A stretch of DNA of 64,000 nt from an uncultured Ruminococcus sp. (GCA_900545345.1 UQYQ01000009.1:1-64000); one strand, 5' to 3'. Shown: positions 50,872 to 60,852, counted from the first letter of the stretch. Numbers and translations: made by a program. Notes: generated by a model not told the origin, from the sequence alone.

Positions 50872-52350
50872 TTAAATTAAGAAGCAAATCAATCCCGAAC
50901 AGCCTTCATTGATAATTCTTTCAACTGCTTCGCTGAGCTTTTGTCTGGCTTCGGGAGGAAGCTTGTGAAGCTTGTTGTGAAGCCCTTCGTTTACCAGCTC
51001 GTTCAGTGATTTTCCGAAAATATTGGATTCCCATATCTTTTCCGGTGATTCTTCAAAGTCGTTCAGCATATACATAACAAGCTCTTCTGATTGTTTTTCA
51101 CTGCCGACAATCGGGTTTATTTCAGTTGTTATATTAGCTTTCATCATATGAATTGACGGTGCAGTAGCTTTAAGCTTAATACCGTATTGTCCGCCCTGTT
51201 TGATTATTTCAGGTTCATCGAGTGACAGCTCTTCGGTTGACGGCATAACAATTCCATAACCTGTCGCTTCTACCTCATTTAAAGCACTTTCAAACTTCTC
51301 ATAGGCATCTTTTATTTTAATGAGTTTTAAAATCTGTGGAAGTAAATCACTCTCATCATTTATATCCAAGTGTGTAGCTTCTCCGATTATCTTGAAGAAC
51401 AGATTGCTGTTAAGAGTGATATTCATTATCACAGAGCCTGTTCCCAAATCCATTTGTTCTATAAAGCAGTTTGTTATGTTTTCATTTGCACTTATAAAAT
51501 CAATACAGCTTTTAACTTCACGGATATGCTCCAGATTTTTTGTTGACTCTTTTATTGATGTGAATATGTTTTCTTTGAGCCAGTGAGTCTTATCAAGAGT
51601 ATTTATCCATTTCGGCATATTAATATTGATTTCTTTAATAGGGAACTCGAATAAAATCTGAGAAATAATTTCTTTAATATCAGATTCATTCAAATCAAGA
51701 CAGTTGACTGCAATAACTGTTGTTTTATATTTTTCACGAAGCTCACTGCATAGGTTTTGTGAAGCTTCCGATTCGGGATTTAAACAGTTGAGAAGCACAA
51801 CAAAAGGCTTGTTGATTTCGGTCAGCTCTTTTATAACTCTTTGTTCGCTTTCTTCATATTCATCACGGGGAAGGTCTGTGATGCTTCCGTCTGTTGTGAC
51901 GACAAGACCGATAGTTGAGTGCTCGGAAATAACCTTTTGAGTTCCGATTTCCGCAGCCATATTAAACGGGACTTCTTTGTCAAACCATGGTGTGTTTACC
52001 ATTCTCGGTGCTTCATCTTCAAAGTATCCGACAGAGCTTGGAATAACATATCCGACACAGTCAATCATTCTTACTGAAAATTTAGCACCGTCATCAAGTG
52101 ACAGCTCAACAGCGTCTTCGGGTATGAATTTAGGCTCGGTGGTCATTATAGTTTTTCCTCCGGCTGATTGCGGAAGCTCATCAACTGCCCTTTCCTTTAC
52201 ATATTCGTTATCGATGTTCGGGATAACAAGGGTTTCCATGAATTTTTGAATAAATGTTGATTTTCCTGTTCTTACAGGACCGACAACGCCTATATAAATA
52301 TCTCCGTTTGTACGCATTGCTATATCGGAATATATTTTGTCACTGTTCAT
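50872..52350 (-). CDS. spoIVA: Stage IV sporulation protein A (spore coat ATPase)
   Basis: A 492-residue spore morphogenesis ATPase that polymerises on the forespore to form the coat base. Walker A is GPVRTGKST at residues 24-32, with DCVGYVIPSSVGYFEDEAPRMV following. The C-terminus NEGCSGLICFLI is typical of the family's membrane-docking end. It lies 14 bp downstream of the SipL-like gene on the minus strand, so both are probably one sporulation transcript. Confidence 0.95.
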   Translation of the reverse strand: MNSDKIYSDIAMRTNGDIYIGVVGPVRTGKSTFIQKFMETLVIPNIDNEYVKERAVDELPQSAGGKTIMTTEPKFIPEDAVELSLDDGAKFSVRMIDCVGYVIPSSVGYFEDEAPRMVNTPWFDKEVPFNMAAEIGTQKVISEHSTIGLVVTTDGSITDLPRDEYEESEQRVIKELTEINKPFVVLLNCLNPESEASQNLCSELREKYKTTVIAVNCLDLNESDIKEIISQILFEFPIKEININMPKWINTLDKTHWLKENIFTSIKESTKNLEHIREVKSCIDFISANENITNCFIEQMDLGTGSVIMNITLNSNLFFKIIGEATHLDINDESDLLPQILKLIKIKDAYEKFESALNEVEATGYGIVMPSTEELSLDEPEIIKQGGQYGIKLKATAPSIHMMKANITTEINPIVGSEKQSEELVMYMLNDFEESPEKIWESNIFGKSLNELVNEGLHNKLHKLPPEARQKLSEAVERIINEGCSGLICFLI

Positions 52351-52364
52351 ATTTGTTACCTCCT

Positions 52365-53915
52365 TTAATCAAGTATAGGAATGAGAAGCATTCCTTTTTG
52401 AAGCTTTGAGCTGTCTGTCAGTTCGTTTTCCTGAGCAATGGCTGAAACAGAGGTTGAGAATTTCTTGGCTATTTCCCATATATCCTCATCTTTATCTGCA
52501 TAGTAAAGCTTAACTGCATAGCAGTTTTGTCTTTCTTTAATCTTATCTTCACATATGTTTATATCAGTAATAAGCTTTCTTGAATCCAGTTCTTTAATAT
52601 ATCCGCATATAAACAGTTCTGCTTTTATTTCAATAGTATCAGAAGAAGTTATAGTAAAGGTACAATTGTCGATATGTACATTGATATCGGCCTTAGAGTT
52701 TTCGTCGACATTCATATCAATGCAGTGTTCAAAGGATATAGTGTCTTCAAGATACAGCGGACAGTTGTTTTCATCTTTTGCTATAGCACCGATTTCTATG
52801 TTTCCGAAAACGACAAAGCTTGATTTATCAGTATTGTATTTACACTGAATATTAAACGGCTTTGCCCATGAATCCGTTGCTGTGCATATTTCACAGTCCG
52901 AACATGAAAGCTCAGCTTTTACAGACTGATTTTCTTTTATTTCAACAGGCTGTTTTTCAAGCTTAATGTCGGCACATTCAAAATCACATAAATATTTTGT
53001 TGAATATGCATCAGTTGCAAGTTCTATTGTGTCATAGCGGAATGCAGTACAATTTATAAAAAGAATTACTTCACATTCTATTTCATTTTTGTCACCGGAT
53101 TTATTCGGAATAAGGTCTAGTGAAGCGACGGATACATTTGTTACAGCTTCATATTGTTCTGTTATGCCTTCTATGTCGATTATCTGACTGAACGGAATAG
53201 AGAATTTTATGGTTTCGATAATCTGAGGCTCATCGTTTTCGATTTCACAGTTGTACAGCAGTGAAACCTTAGCTTCTCCCTTAATTATTAATTTATTGGC
53301 AATGATTTTTTTCTCGAAACTGTTTATAATACAGTCTGATTTTATAATAGAGTTTATTTTTCCTTTTGTCTGATTCAGTTCGATTTCTTCTGTTATGGTA
53401 ATCCTTTTTGCAGCAGTCAGTCTTTTTGCAGGGAAAGTAACAAACTCTTTTTTCAGCTGAACATTAAGACCTTTTGCATTTGAAACTATGTTTGTTGACT
53501 TTTCACATTCGAGTGAGATTTTTGTTGTTACAGCACCTCTGATATCAAGTCTTCTTGAGTTTACAACTCTGCAGTTTACATAATCAACGCAAGGTGTGAT
53601 TTTAAAACTCGGATTTTCAGGTGTGCATGAAAGATCAACGGTTTTGGTATAGTTTTGCTTTTGTTCAATACAGTTTATGCTTGATGAATCATTTGATAAA
53701 TAAAGAATTCTTATACATAGAGTTAAATCAAAGATAAGTTTTTCACCGTTTATTGTGTGAGAAACAATCTTTGGAATAAAAGAGCATTTTAAAATTCTGA
53801 AAATATCAGGAAAATAGTCGGGAAGTATGTAGTCAAGCTCAACAGATTGCTCACAGTTTCCGTCGAATGCAATTTCATTGGATATAAAGCTTTCATGGTT
53901 TAAATTTAAGTCCAT
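52365..53915 (-). CDS. SipL-like spore coat morphogenesis protein (DUF3794 plus LysM)
   Basis: A 516-residue protein with repeated DUF3794/SpoVID-N-type beta domains (for example VELDYILPDYFPDIFRILK at the start) and a C-terminal LysM (YYADKDEDIWEIAKKFSTSVSAIAQENEL...MLLIPI, about 470-516). In Clostridia, SipL binds SpoIVA and the two depend on each other for coat assembly. Direct adjacency to spoIVA supports the assignment. A GGAGGACGAC site precedes ATG 53915 on the minus strand. Confidence 0.88.
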   Translation of the reverse strand: MDLNLNHESFISNEIAFDGNCEQSVELDYILPDYFPDIFRILKCSFIPKIVSHTINGEKLIFDLTLCIRILYLSNDSSSINCIEQKQNYTKTVDLSCTPENPSFKITPCVDYVNCRVVNSRRLDIRGAVTTKISLECEKSTNIVSNAKGLNVQLKKEFVTFPAKRLTAAKRITITEEIELNQTKGKINSIIKSDCIINSFEKKIIANKLIIKGEAKVSLLYNCEIENDEPQIIETIKFSIPFSQIIDIEGITEQYEAVTNVSVASLDLIPNKSGDKNEIECEVILFINCTAFRYDTIELATDAYSTKYLCDFECADIKLEKQPVEIKENQSVKAELSCSDCEICTATDSWAKPFNIQCKYNTDKSSFVVFGNIEIGAIAKDENNCPLYLEDTISFEHCIDMNVDENSKADINVHIDNCTFTITSSDTIEIKAELFICGYIKELDSRKLITDINICEDKIKERQNCYAVKLYYADKDEDIWEIAKKFSTSVSAIAQENELTDSSKLQKGMLLIPILD

Positions 53916-53960
53916 TAAATGTCGTCCTCCTTTTGGAATGTTTTAGCTTCTTCCTTTAGC

Positions 53961-53988
53961 ATTATATTCACACATTTTTAGGATATGC
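53961..53988 (-). promoter_or_regulatory. Candidate sigma-E-like promoter of sipL-spoIVA
   Basis: On the minus strand GCATATC is followed after 13 bases by AATATAAT, resembling mother-cell sigma-E promoters (ATA-rich -35, CATA-type -10). The position about 46 bp before the start fits. The match is imperfect and could also serve sigma-A. Confidence 0.35.
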
Positions 53989-54058
53989 ATATAATATATG
54001 TTTATTTAGTTTTGTACGAAATATATAATTATCGGAACTGTCGTTTTTATTTAATAAT

Positions 54059-54087
54059 AAACGTGTGATACTGATTATCACACGTTT
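54059..54087. other. Hairpin between sipL and parE
   Basis: Twelve-bp perfect stem AAACGTGTGATA / TATCACACGTTT with a 5-base loop, and a second hairpin GCAGCG/CGCTGC at 54112-54126. The 53916-54230 gap is divergent regulatory DNA; no small gene is seen. A TATAAT-like -10 lies near 54155-54165 ahead of parE. Confidence 0.55.
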
Positions 54088-54230
54088 CAAAGTCAATAAC
54101 ACGAATCGGATGCAGCGTTACGCTGCTTTACAAAACCATATATTTTGTGGTATACTATAATATATGTGTATAAATTGGATTAAAATTATAATAATTAATT
54201 TCAGGAAACAAAAGAGAGGTAAATGTTATT

Positions 54231-56219
54231 ATGGCAAAGAGAAACAATAACTATGATAACGAAGCAATTACATCTTTAAAAGGAGCGGAGCGTGTAAGAA
54301 AACGTCCTGCGGTTATTTTCGGCTCAGACGGACTTGAGGGCTGCAAGCACTCGGTTTTTGAAATTTTGTCTAATTCTATTGATGAGGCAAGAGACGGAAA
54401 CGGCGATAAGATAATTCTTACTAAATATAAAGACAATATAATCGAAGTTGAGGATTTCGGACGGGGATGTCCTGTTGATTTCAATAAAAGTGAAAACTGC
54501 TATAACTGGGAGCTTGTATACTGTGAACTTTATGCAGGCGGCAAATACAACAATAACAGCGGCGATAATTATGAATTTTCATTGGGACTGAACGGTTTGG
54601 GTGCTTGTGCTACTCAGTATGCTTCTGAATTTATGGATGTTGAGGTTTATCGTGACGGGTACAAGTATAACCTTCATTTTGAAAAGGGTGAAAATGTAGG
54701 CGGTCTGAAAAAAGAGCCGACTGCCAGAAAAAAGACCGGTACCAAAACCCGCTGGAGAGCCGACCTTGATGTTTTCACTGATATAAATATCGAAAGTGAA
54801 TACTTTGAGGATATATTGAAAAAGCAGGCAGTAGTTAATCCTAATGTTCAGTTTGTGTTAAGAATCCAAAATGAAAAGGGCTCATTTGATGAGAAAACTT
54901 ATTTTTATGAAAACGGTATTTCCGATTATGTTTCTGAAATAGTCGGCAGTGATAATTTAACTTCTATTCAGACATGCTATGCCGACAGAAAAGGTAAGGA
55001 CAGAGATGATAAGGAAGAGTATAAAGTTAAGCTTGGTGTTGCTTTTACTTTTTCAAATAAGGTGAAGTTTTCCGAATACTATCACAATTCAAGTTTTCTC
55101 GAACACGGAGGCTCGCCTGAAAAGGCCGTAAGACAGGCTTTTCGTTCACAGATAGACAGCTATTTAAAACAGAATAATAAATACAATAAAAACGAAAAAC
55201 CTATTACCTTTGATGATGTAGACGACTGCTTGGTTTTGGTTTCAAGTTCTTTTTCAACTCAGACATCGTATGAAAACCAGACTAAAAAAGCCATTACGAA
55301 TAAGTTTATATATGACTGTATGACTGATTTTTTAAAGCATCAGCTTGAAATTTATTTTATTGAAAACCCTGATGAGGCTGTGAAAATTGCAGAGCAGGTT
55401 TTGATAAACAAGCGAAGCAGAGAAAAGTCCGAGAAAACAAGACTTAATTTAAAGAAAACACTTTCTCAGTCAATGGATTTGTCCAATATGGTTGAAAAGT
55501 TTGTTGACTGCCGTACTAAAGATGTTACCAGACGGGAGCTTTATATAGTTGAGGGTGATTCGGCTCTCGGTGCTGTAAAGCTCGCCAGAGATGCTGAGTT
55601 TCAGGCGGTTATTCCTGTAAGAGGTAAAATTTTAAACTGTCTTAAAGCTGATTACGATAAAATATTTAAAAGTGAAATAATAACCGATTTAATAAAGATA
55701 CTAGGCTGCGGAGTTGAGGTTAAAACAAAAGCTAATAAGGAGATTTCTTTGTTTAATCTCGATGCGTTAAAGTTCAATAAAATTGTTATTTGTACTGATG
55801 CTGACGAAGACGGTTTTCAGATTAGAACTCTTATACTTACTATGCTTTACAGACTGACTCCTACTTTAATAGACAAGGGATATGTTTTTATTGCCGAATC
55901 GCCTTTGTTTGAGATAACGACTAAGGATAAGACTTATTTTGCATATGATGAAAGAGAAAAAGCAGAAATTCTTTCGATGATAGGTGATAAAAAGTATACC
56001 CTTCAGCGTTCAAAAGGACTCGGAGAAAACGAACCTGAGATGATGAATCTTACAACAATGAATCCTGCAACCAGAAGGCTTATTCAGGTGCTTCCGCATG
56101 AAGAAACAGAGCATACATCATATATGTTTGATATGCTGCTTGGAAATAATCTTCAGGGAAGAAAGGACTTTATATCAATTAACGGGCACGATTATTTGGA
56201 CATGGCAGATATATCATAA
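54231..56219 (+). CDS. parE: DNA topoisomerase IV subunit B
   Basis: A 662-residue type IIA topoisomerase ATPase subunit. The GHKL fold shows EILSNSIDEARDGNGD and VEDFGRGCPVD; the TOPRIM domain has YIVEGDSALGA and CTDADEDGFQIRTLILTMLYRL. The following gene is its parC partner, which favours topoisomerase IV over gyrase. It decatenates daughter chromosomes. The sequence is somewhat divergent from model ParE in the N-terminal loops. AGAGAGGTAAATG precedes the start. Confidence 0.9.
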   Translation: MAKRNNNYDNEAITSLKGAERVRKRPAVIFGSDGLEGCKHSVFEILSNSIDEARDGNGDKIILTKYKDNIIEVEDFGRGCPVDFNKSENCYNWELVYCELYAGGKYNNNSGDNYEFSLGLNGLGACATQYASEFMDVEVYRDGYKYNLHFEKGENVGGLKKEPTARKKTGTKTRWRADLDVFTDINIESEYFEDILKKQAVVNPNVQFVLRIQNEKGSFDEKTYFYENGISDYVSEIVGSDNLTSIQTCYADRKGKDRDDKEEYKVKLGVAFTFSNKVKFSEYYHNSSFLEHGGSPEKAVRQAFRSQIDSYLKQNNKYNKNEKPITFDDVDDCLVLVSSSFSTQTSYENQTKKAITNKFIYDCMTDFLKHQLEIYFIENPDEAVKIAEQVLINKRSREKSEKTRLNLKKTLSQSMDLSNMVEKFVDCRTKDVTRRELYIVEGDSALGAVKLARDAEFQAVIPVRGKILNCLKADYDKIFKSEIITDLIKILGCGVEVKTKANKEISLFNLDALKFNKIVICTDADEDGFQIRTLILTMLYRLTPTLIDKGYVFIAESPLFEITTKDKTYFAYDEREKAEILSMIGDKKYTLQRSKGLGENEPEMMNLTTMNPATRRLIQVLPHEETEHTSYMFDMLLGNNLQGRKDFISINGHDYLDMADIS

Positions 56220-56239
56220 AGCATCATAGAGCGAAAAAG

Positions 56240-56354
56240 AGTGAAAAATACTTTTTCACGCACGCTTTTTAAGCTTTTGCCGCAGAAATCAGTGCGGCGA
56301 TTCCGGTACAGAAACCGGCTCATAAAATCTAAGAAAGGTATAGTGATTAAAATT
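56240..56354. repeat. Structured intergenic repeat, copy B
   Basis: Similar to copy A at 45388: GTGAAAAATACTTTTTCAC hairpin, TTTTGCCGCA...TGCGGC hairpin, CCGGTACAGAAACCGG hairpin, then AAGAAAGG and GTGATTAAAATT just before the parC start. Stems are kept although bases differ between copies, for example CCGGT/ACCGG here versus GCCGG/CCGGC in copy A. Confidence 0.7.
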
Positions 56355-56355
56355 A

Positions 56356-58596
56356 ATGGCTAGAAAAAAGAAACAAGAGGAAATAAAGAAAACTCCTGAT
56401 GTAAACGCATATATCGAGGGTGCCGGACAGGTTGTTGAAGAGAAAATAACAGAAACTCTTGAAAAAAACTATATGCCTTATGCAATGAGTGTTATAGTTT
56501 CCCGTGCGTTTCCTGAAATAGACGGATTTAAACCGTCACATAGAAAACTTCTTTACACTATGTATAAAATGGGTTTGCTGACCGGTAACAGGACGAAGTC
56601 TGCGAATGTTGTCGGTCAGACTATGAGGCTTAATCCTCACGGTGACGCCGCAATATACGAAACTATGGTCAGACTTTCAAGAGGAAACGAAACTCTTTTG
56701 CATCCTTATGTTGATTCAAAGGGTAACTTCGGTAAAGCGTATTCAAAAAACATGGCATATGCGGCATCACGATATACAGAAGTCAAGCTTGATGCTATAT
56801 GCAATGAACTTTTCCGTGAGATTGACAAAGACACTGTTGATTTTGTTCCTAACTATGATAATACAATGCAGGAGCCTACACTTCTTCCGGCGACATTTCC
56901 TTCGATTTTAGTTAACTCAAATGTCGGAATAGGAGTGTCAATGGCAAGCTCGGTTTGTTCTTTCAATCTTTCCGAGATATGCGAAACAACAATAGCATTG
57001 ATGAAGAACAAAGATTTCAACATATTAGAAACTCTGAAGGGTCCTGATTTTTCGTCGGGAGCGTTTATGCTTTATGATGAAGATGAGCTAAAAAAGATTT
57101 ATGAAACGGGAAGAGGCTCTGTTAAGGTAAGAGCAAAATATAATTATGATAAGAGTGACAACTGTATTGAAATAACAGAGATTCCTCCTACTACAACTAT
57201 TGAAGCTATAATTGAAAAAATCGTATCTTTAATAAAGCTCGGCAAGATTCGTGAAATTCAGTATATTCGCGATGAAACCGATTTAAGCGGACTTAAAATT
57301 ACCATTGATTTAAAGAGAGGTATTGACCCTGACAAATTAATGCAGAAGCTTTATAAGATGACACCTCTTCAGGATACCTATTCGGCTAACTTTAACATAC
57401 TGGTAAACGGTTATCCTAAGGTAATGGGAGTATATGAGATTCTTGACGAATGGATAAAATTCAGAACAAGCTGTGTTAAGAGAAGGGTATCTTTTGATTT
57501 AAAGAAAAAGCAGGATAAGCTTCATCTTTTAAAAGGTTTGTCTAAGATTTTACTTGATATTGATAAGGCAATAAAGATAGTTCGCGAAACCAAAGAAGAA
57601 GCCGATGTTGTTCCTAATCTAATGATAGGCTTTTCGATTGATGAAACTCAGGCTGAATATGTTGCTGAGATTAAACTTCGTCATTTAAACAGGGAGTATA
57701 TTCTTAAAAGATTACAGGATATCGAACAGCTTGAAGCTGATATTGCTGACATGATTGATATTTTGGACAGTGAAAGACGCATTAAAAAAATTATTATAGA
57801 AGAACTCAATGAAGTTTCAAAGAAATACGGGAAACCGAGAAAAACTCAATTTTACTATGCTGACGATGCTGAAGAGTATGTTGAAATCGATGAGGTTTTA
57901 GATTATAAATGTACGGCTTTTCTGTCAAAGAGCGGATATTTCAAAAAGATTACACCTCAGTCGCTTAGAATGGCAAACACTCATAAGCTTAAAGACGGCG
58001 ATGTTATCTGTCAGGAAATTGAGATAACCAATAAATCTGATATTCTTTTCTTTACCGACAGTGCAACAGTGTATAAATCAAAGGCTTCTCAGTTTGATGA
58101 TACTAAAGCCAGTGCATTGGGTGACTATATTCCGGCAACGCTTGGCTTTGACAGTGAAGAGAATGTAAGATACATGGTGCCGACAGTTGATTATCAGGGG
58201 TATATGATTTTTGTATTTGAAAACGGAAAGGCAGCAAAGGTACCTCTTAAAGCTTATGAAACTAAAACAAACCGCAAGAAGCTTGCAAACGCATACGGTT
58301 CTAAATCAAAGCTTGTCGAAGCATTTTTTATAACCGATGATGTCAATTTAATGCTTAAATCGTCGAATAACAGAGTTATAATATTTAATACCGGCATGCT
58401 TTTGCCTAAAGCGTCCAGAGATACAATAGGTGTTCAGGCACTGACGCTTAAATCTAAAAACACTTTGGAAAAAGCATTTATCGTTGATGACGAAACTTTA
58501 AAAACCATGTCGAAATTTAAAACTAAAAACATACCTGCTGCGGGAAGCTTCGCTAAGGATATGGAAGACCCTGATCAATTACAGTTAACACTCTGA
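56356..58596 (+). CDS. parC: DNA topoisomerase IV subunit A
   Basis: A 746-residue DNA breakage-reunion subunit. The active-site tyrosine is Tyr140 in AASRYTEVKL, and the quinolone-resistance region lies around SANVVGQTMRLNPHGDAAIYETM. The coiled-coil and C-terminal beta-pinwheel follow (LDYKCTAFLSKSGYFKKI...). Partner of parE 136 bp upstream; the intergenic repeat copy B separates them. Confidence 0.92.
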   Translation: MARKKKQEEIKKTPDVNAYIEGAGQVVEEKITETLEKNYMPYAMSVIVSRAFPEIDGFKPSHRKLLYTMYKMGLLTGNRTKSANVVGQTMRLNPHGDAAIYETMVRLSRGNETLLHPYVDSKGNFGKAYSKNMAYAASRYTEVKLDAICNELFREIDKDTVDFVPNYDNTMQEPTLLPATFPSILVNSNVGIGVSMASSVCSFNLSEICETTIALMKNKDFNILETLKGPDFSSGAFMLYDEDELKKIYETGRGSVKVRAKYNYDKSDNCIEITEIPPTTTIEAIIEKIVSLIKLGKIREIQYIRDETDLSGLKITIDLKRGIDPDKLMQKLYKMTPLQDTYSANFNILVNGYPKVMGVYEILDEWIKFRTSCVKRRVSFDLKKKQDKLHLLKGLSKILLDIDKAIKIVRETKEEADVVPNLMIGFSIDETQAEYVAEIKLRHLNREYILKRLQDIEQLEADIADMIDILDSERRIKKIIIEELNEVSKKYGKPRKTQFYYADDAEEYVEIDEVLDYKCTAFLSKSGYFKKITPQSLRMANTHKLKDGDVICQEIEITNKSDILFFTDSATVYKSKASQFDDTKASALGDYIPATLGFDSEENVRYMVPTVDYQGYMIFVFENGKAAKVPLKAYETKTNRKKLANAYGSKSKLVEAFFITDDVNLMLKSSNNRVIIFNTGMLLPKASRDTIGVQALTLKSKNTLEKAFIVDDETLKTMSKFKTKNIPAAGSFAKDMEDPDQLQLTL

Positions 58597-58629
58597 TACA
58601 AAACGGTTACAAATTTTAATAATTGAATT

Positions 58630-58662
58630 TCTGTCTGATTAAAAAAATCAGGCAGATTTTTT
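58630..58662 (+). terminator. Terminator of parC
   Basis: Stem TCTGTCTGATT / AATCAGGCAGA (one G-U pair) with a short A-loop followed by six T. The rest of the 58597-58924 gap is very AT-rich and holds only the promoter of the next gene. Confidence 0.9.
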
Positions 58663-58860
58663 AATTTCTTAAATTAAGGTGTATTATCCTGTTTTTTGTT
58701 AATGCCTTTTGTCAGGGGCTTTTGTATTATGATGATTTGTGAAATATTATAGTTTTTTTATTGTTTTTTTGTGATGTTTTCATAAAAAAGCAAAGAAATA
58801 ATCAATTGTTACAGAATAGATACAAATTGTTTCATAATGTCTACAATTAGATTAAACTTG

Positions 58861-58889
58861 TTGACTTTGAGAAATAATGTTGATATCAT
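58861..58889 (+). promoter_or_regulatory. Candidate promoter of the PASTA pseudokinase gene
   Basis: TTGACT (58861-58866) and TATCAT (58884-58889) with 17-bp spacing, 35 bp before the start codon. Confidence 0.6.
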
Positions 58890-58924
58890 AGGTTACGATA
58901 AAAAGTATATTTACGGAGGCTTTT

Positions 58925-60703
58925 ATGGAAAATATTCAAAATCTCTGCATGGGATGTATGAATGAGTTGGAGGAAGACGGAACATGCAGTTACTGCAATT
59001 ATAATGCTGATTCTCCTTATCTTCAGTCATATCTACCGCCGAAGTCTATGCTTGATGACAGATATATTGTGGGAAAAGTTTTATCATATAACGGTGAAGG
59101 TGCTTCATACATCGGGTTTGATACAGTAACTTCCTCAAAGGTTGTTATTCATGAATATATGCCAGATGTCCTGTGCTCAAGAACTAAACTAAGCCCTAAA
59201 ATCATGGTCAAAACCGATTCTCTGAACAAGTATAAGACTTATATGTCTGAATTTGCAGAGCTGAATAAGTCATTGTCCAGAATGAGAACTCTGTCGCATC
59301 TTGTTCCCGCAATTGATATGTTTGCCGAGAATAATACTATGTATGCAATATCGAAATATGTTGAAGGTATTACTCTGAGAAAGTTTTTAAAGGGCAACGG
59401 TGAAAAACTAAGCTGGGAACAGATAAAGAAGATTTTTCCTCCGATTTTTACTACACTCAGTCTTATTCATAATTCCGGAATAATTCACGGAGGAATATGT
59501 CCTGATAACATTATAGTTACGCCTAAAGGTGAATTAAAGCTTATAGGTTTCAGCATCAGTGCGGCAAGAGTGGAAAATTCCGATTTATCTTCAGAGCTTT
59601 ATCCTGGTTTTGCTGCACCAGAGCAGTATAATTCGCTGGATTGGCTGGGAACATGGACAGATGTATATGCTATTGCGGCAGTGCTTTATAAAATGCTGAC
59701 AGGTGTTTTACCTCCTAGTGCTGTTTCAAGAAAGCAGGCAGACAATATTATAGATTTAAGCCAAATGAATATAGATATTCCGCAAAATGTTGCAAGGATA
59801 ATTATGCAGGCTTTAAGGGTTAATCCCGAAACAAGGGTACAGACTATTACCGAGCTTGTCACGAAGCTTTTTGAACAGCCTGAATATGTCGTTGAGCATA
59901 GAAAAGGTGCAACTCAAACTATACATGTTGAAACCACCGATCAGATAAGAAATGATTTCAGTGACTATGACGATGAAGATGAAGAAGATGAATCTGAAGA
60001 TAAGAAAAATCTTGTTCCTACCATTATCGGTTCAGTAGTTCTGGCTTTATTAGTAGGTGTGGGTCTTTTCTTCCTGGCACAGATGTTTACAGGGGGAAGT
60101 GATGAAGGTACACCTAATACCGTTTCAAGCAATGTTGCTTCTATTACTGTTCCTAAGCAGACCACGACGGCTTCAAGTGAGGATAAGAAGGCTGACTCTT
60201 CAAGCAAAAAGGATTATGGAACAGGTGCGGTTATGCCTGATTTAAAGGGCCTTGAGTATGAAAATATAAAGGATACAATTGAGAAAGATTTTACCGTTCA
60301 GATAAAAGAAAAGAAAAGCTCGAAATACGCTAAGGGTATTATTATTAAACAGAGTATTCCTGCTGATACACAATATGACCCTGCAAGAAAAAATGTTTTA
60401 AAGCTGACTGTTTCAAGCGGTGACGGAAATGAAAGCAGTTATTATGACACTTCATCAGATTCCGATATAAGTTCAGAACCTGATTCATCATCATATACGG
60501 AAAAACCGATTATTCCTGATTATGCAGGCTATACGGCAACGAGCTATGGCGAGTTGCTTTCAAAGCTTGGAATAACATATGCTTTTGCTTATGTCGCAGG
60601 TGAGGGTGTTACTCCGGGCAATGTTATAGCTACAAGTACAGCAATAGGACAGCCTTTTGACACAACAACAGGCGATGTTCTGACTGTAATTGTTGCCGAA
60701 TAG
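58925..60703 (+). CDS. Membrane PASTA protein with degenerate kinase domain
   Basis: A 592-residue protein resembling PrkC-type kinases but with key catalytic residues lost. Order: zinc ribbon (Cys8, Cys11, Cys21, Cys24); kinase-like fold about 47-310; acidic linker; membrane segment about 362-387; two PASTA-like domains about 436-500 and 528-592. The VAIK lysine is His76 (VVIHEY), the HRD catalytic loop is HGGICPDN (188-195) and DFG is IGF (207-209). It therefore probably signals by binding rather than phosphorylation, sensing muropeptides outside. It has its own promoter and terminator. Confidence 0.83.
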   Translation: MENIQNLCMGCMNELEEDGTCSYCNYNADSPYLQSYLPPKSMLDDRYIVGKVLSYNGEGASYIGFDTVTSSKVVIHEYMPDVLCSRTKLSPKIMVKTDSLNKYKTYMSEFAELNKSLSRMRTLSHLVPAIDMFAENNTMYAISKYVEGITLRKFLKGNGEKLSWEQIKKIFPPIFTTLSLIHNSGIIHGGICPDNIIVTPKGELKLIGFSISAARVENSDLSSELYPGFAAPEQYNSLDWLGTWTDVYAIAAVLYKMLTGVLPPSAVSRKQADNIIDLSQMNIDIPQNVARIIMQALRVNPETRVQTITELVTKLFEQPEYVVEHRKGATQTIHVETTDQIRNDFSDYDDEDEEDESEDKKNLVPTIIGSVVLALLVGVGLFFLAQMFTGGSDEGTPNTVSSNVASITVPKQTTTASSEDKKADSSSKKDYGTGAVMPDLKGLEYENIKDTIEKDFTVQIKEKKSSKYAKGIIIKQSIPADTQYDPARKNVLKLTVSSGDGNESSYYDTSSDSDISSEPDSSSYTEKPIIPDYAGYTATSYGELLSKLGITYAFAYVAGEGVTPGNVIATSTAIGQPFDTTTGDVLTVIVAE

Positions 60704-60725
60704 CTGTTGTTGATAAAATAAGTAC

Positions 60726-60764
60726 AAGTGATTCCCGGAAATATTTTTCGGGAATCACTTTTTG
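60726..60764 (+). terminator. Terminator of the PASTA pseudokinase gene
   Basis: Stem AAGTGATTCCCG / CGGGAATCACTT followed by TTTTG. Confidence 0.88.
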
Positions 60765-60823
60765 TAAATATGTATTTTAAAACGAGAAAAAATTAAACTT
60801 ATGTAAATGATTGTTTCACTGTC

Positions 60824-60852
60824 TTGACTATGACGTTTAGCTGTGATAATAT
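60824..60852 (+). promoter_or_regulatory. Candidate promoter of pfkA
   Basis: TTGACT (60824-60829) with TAATAT (60847-60852) at 17-bp spacing, about 55 bp before the start codon. Confidence 0.55.
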
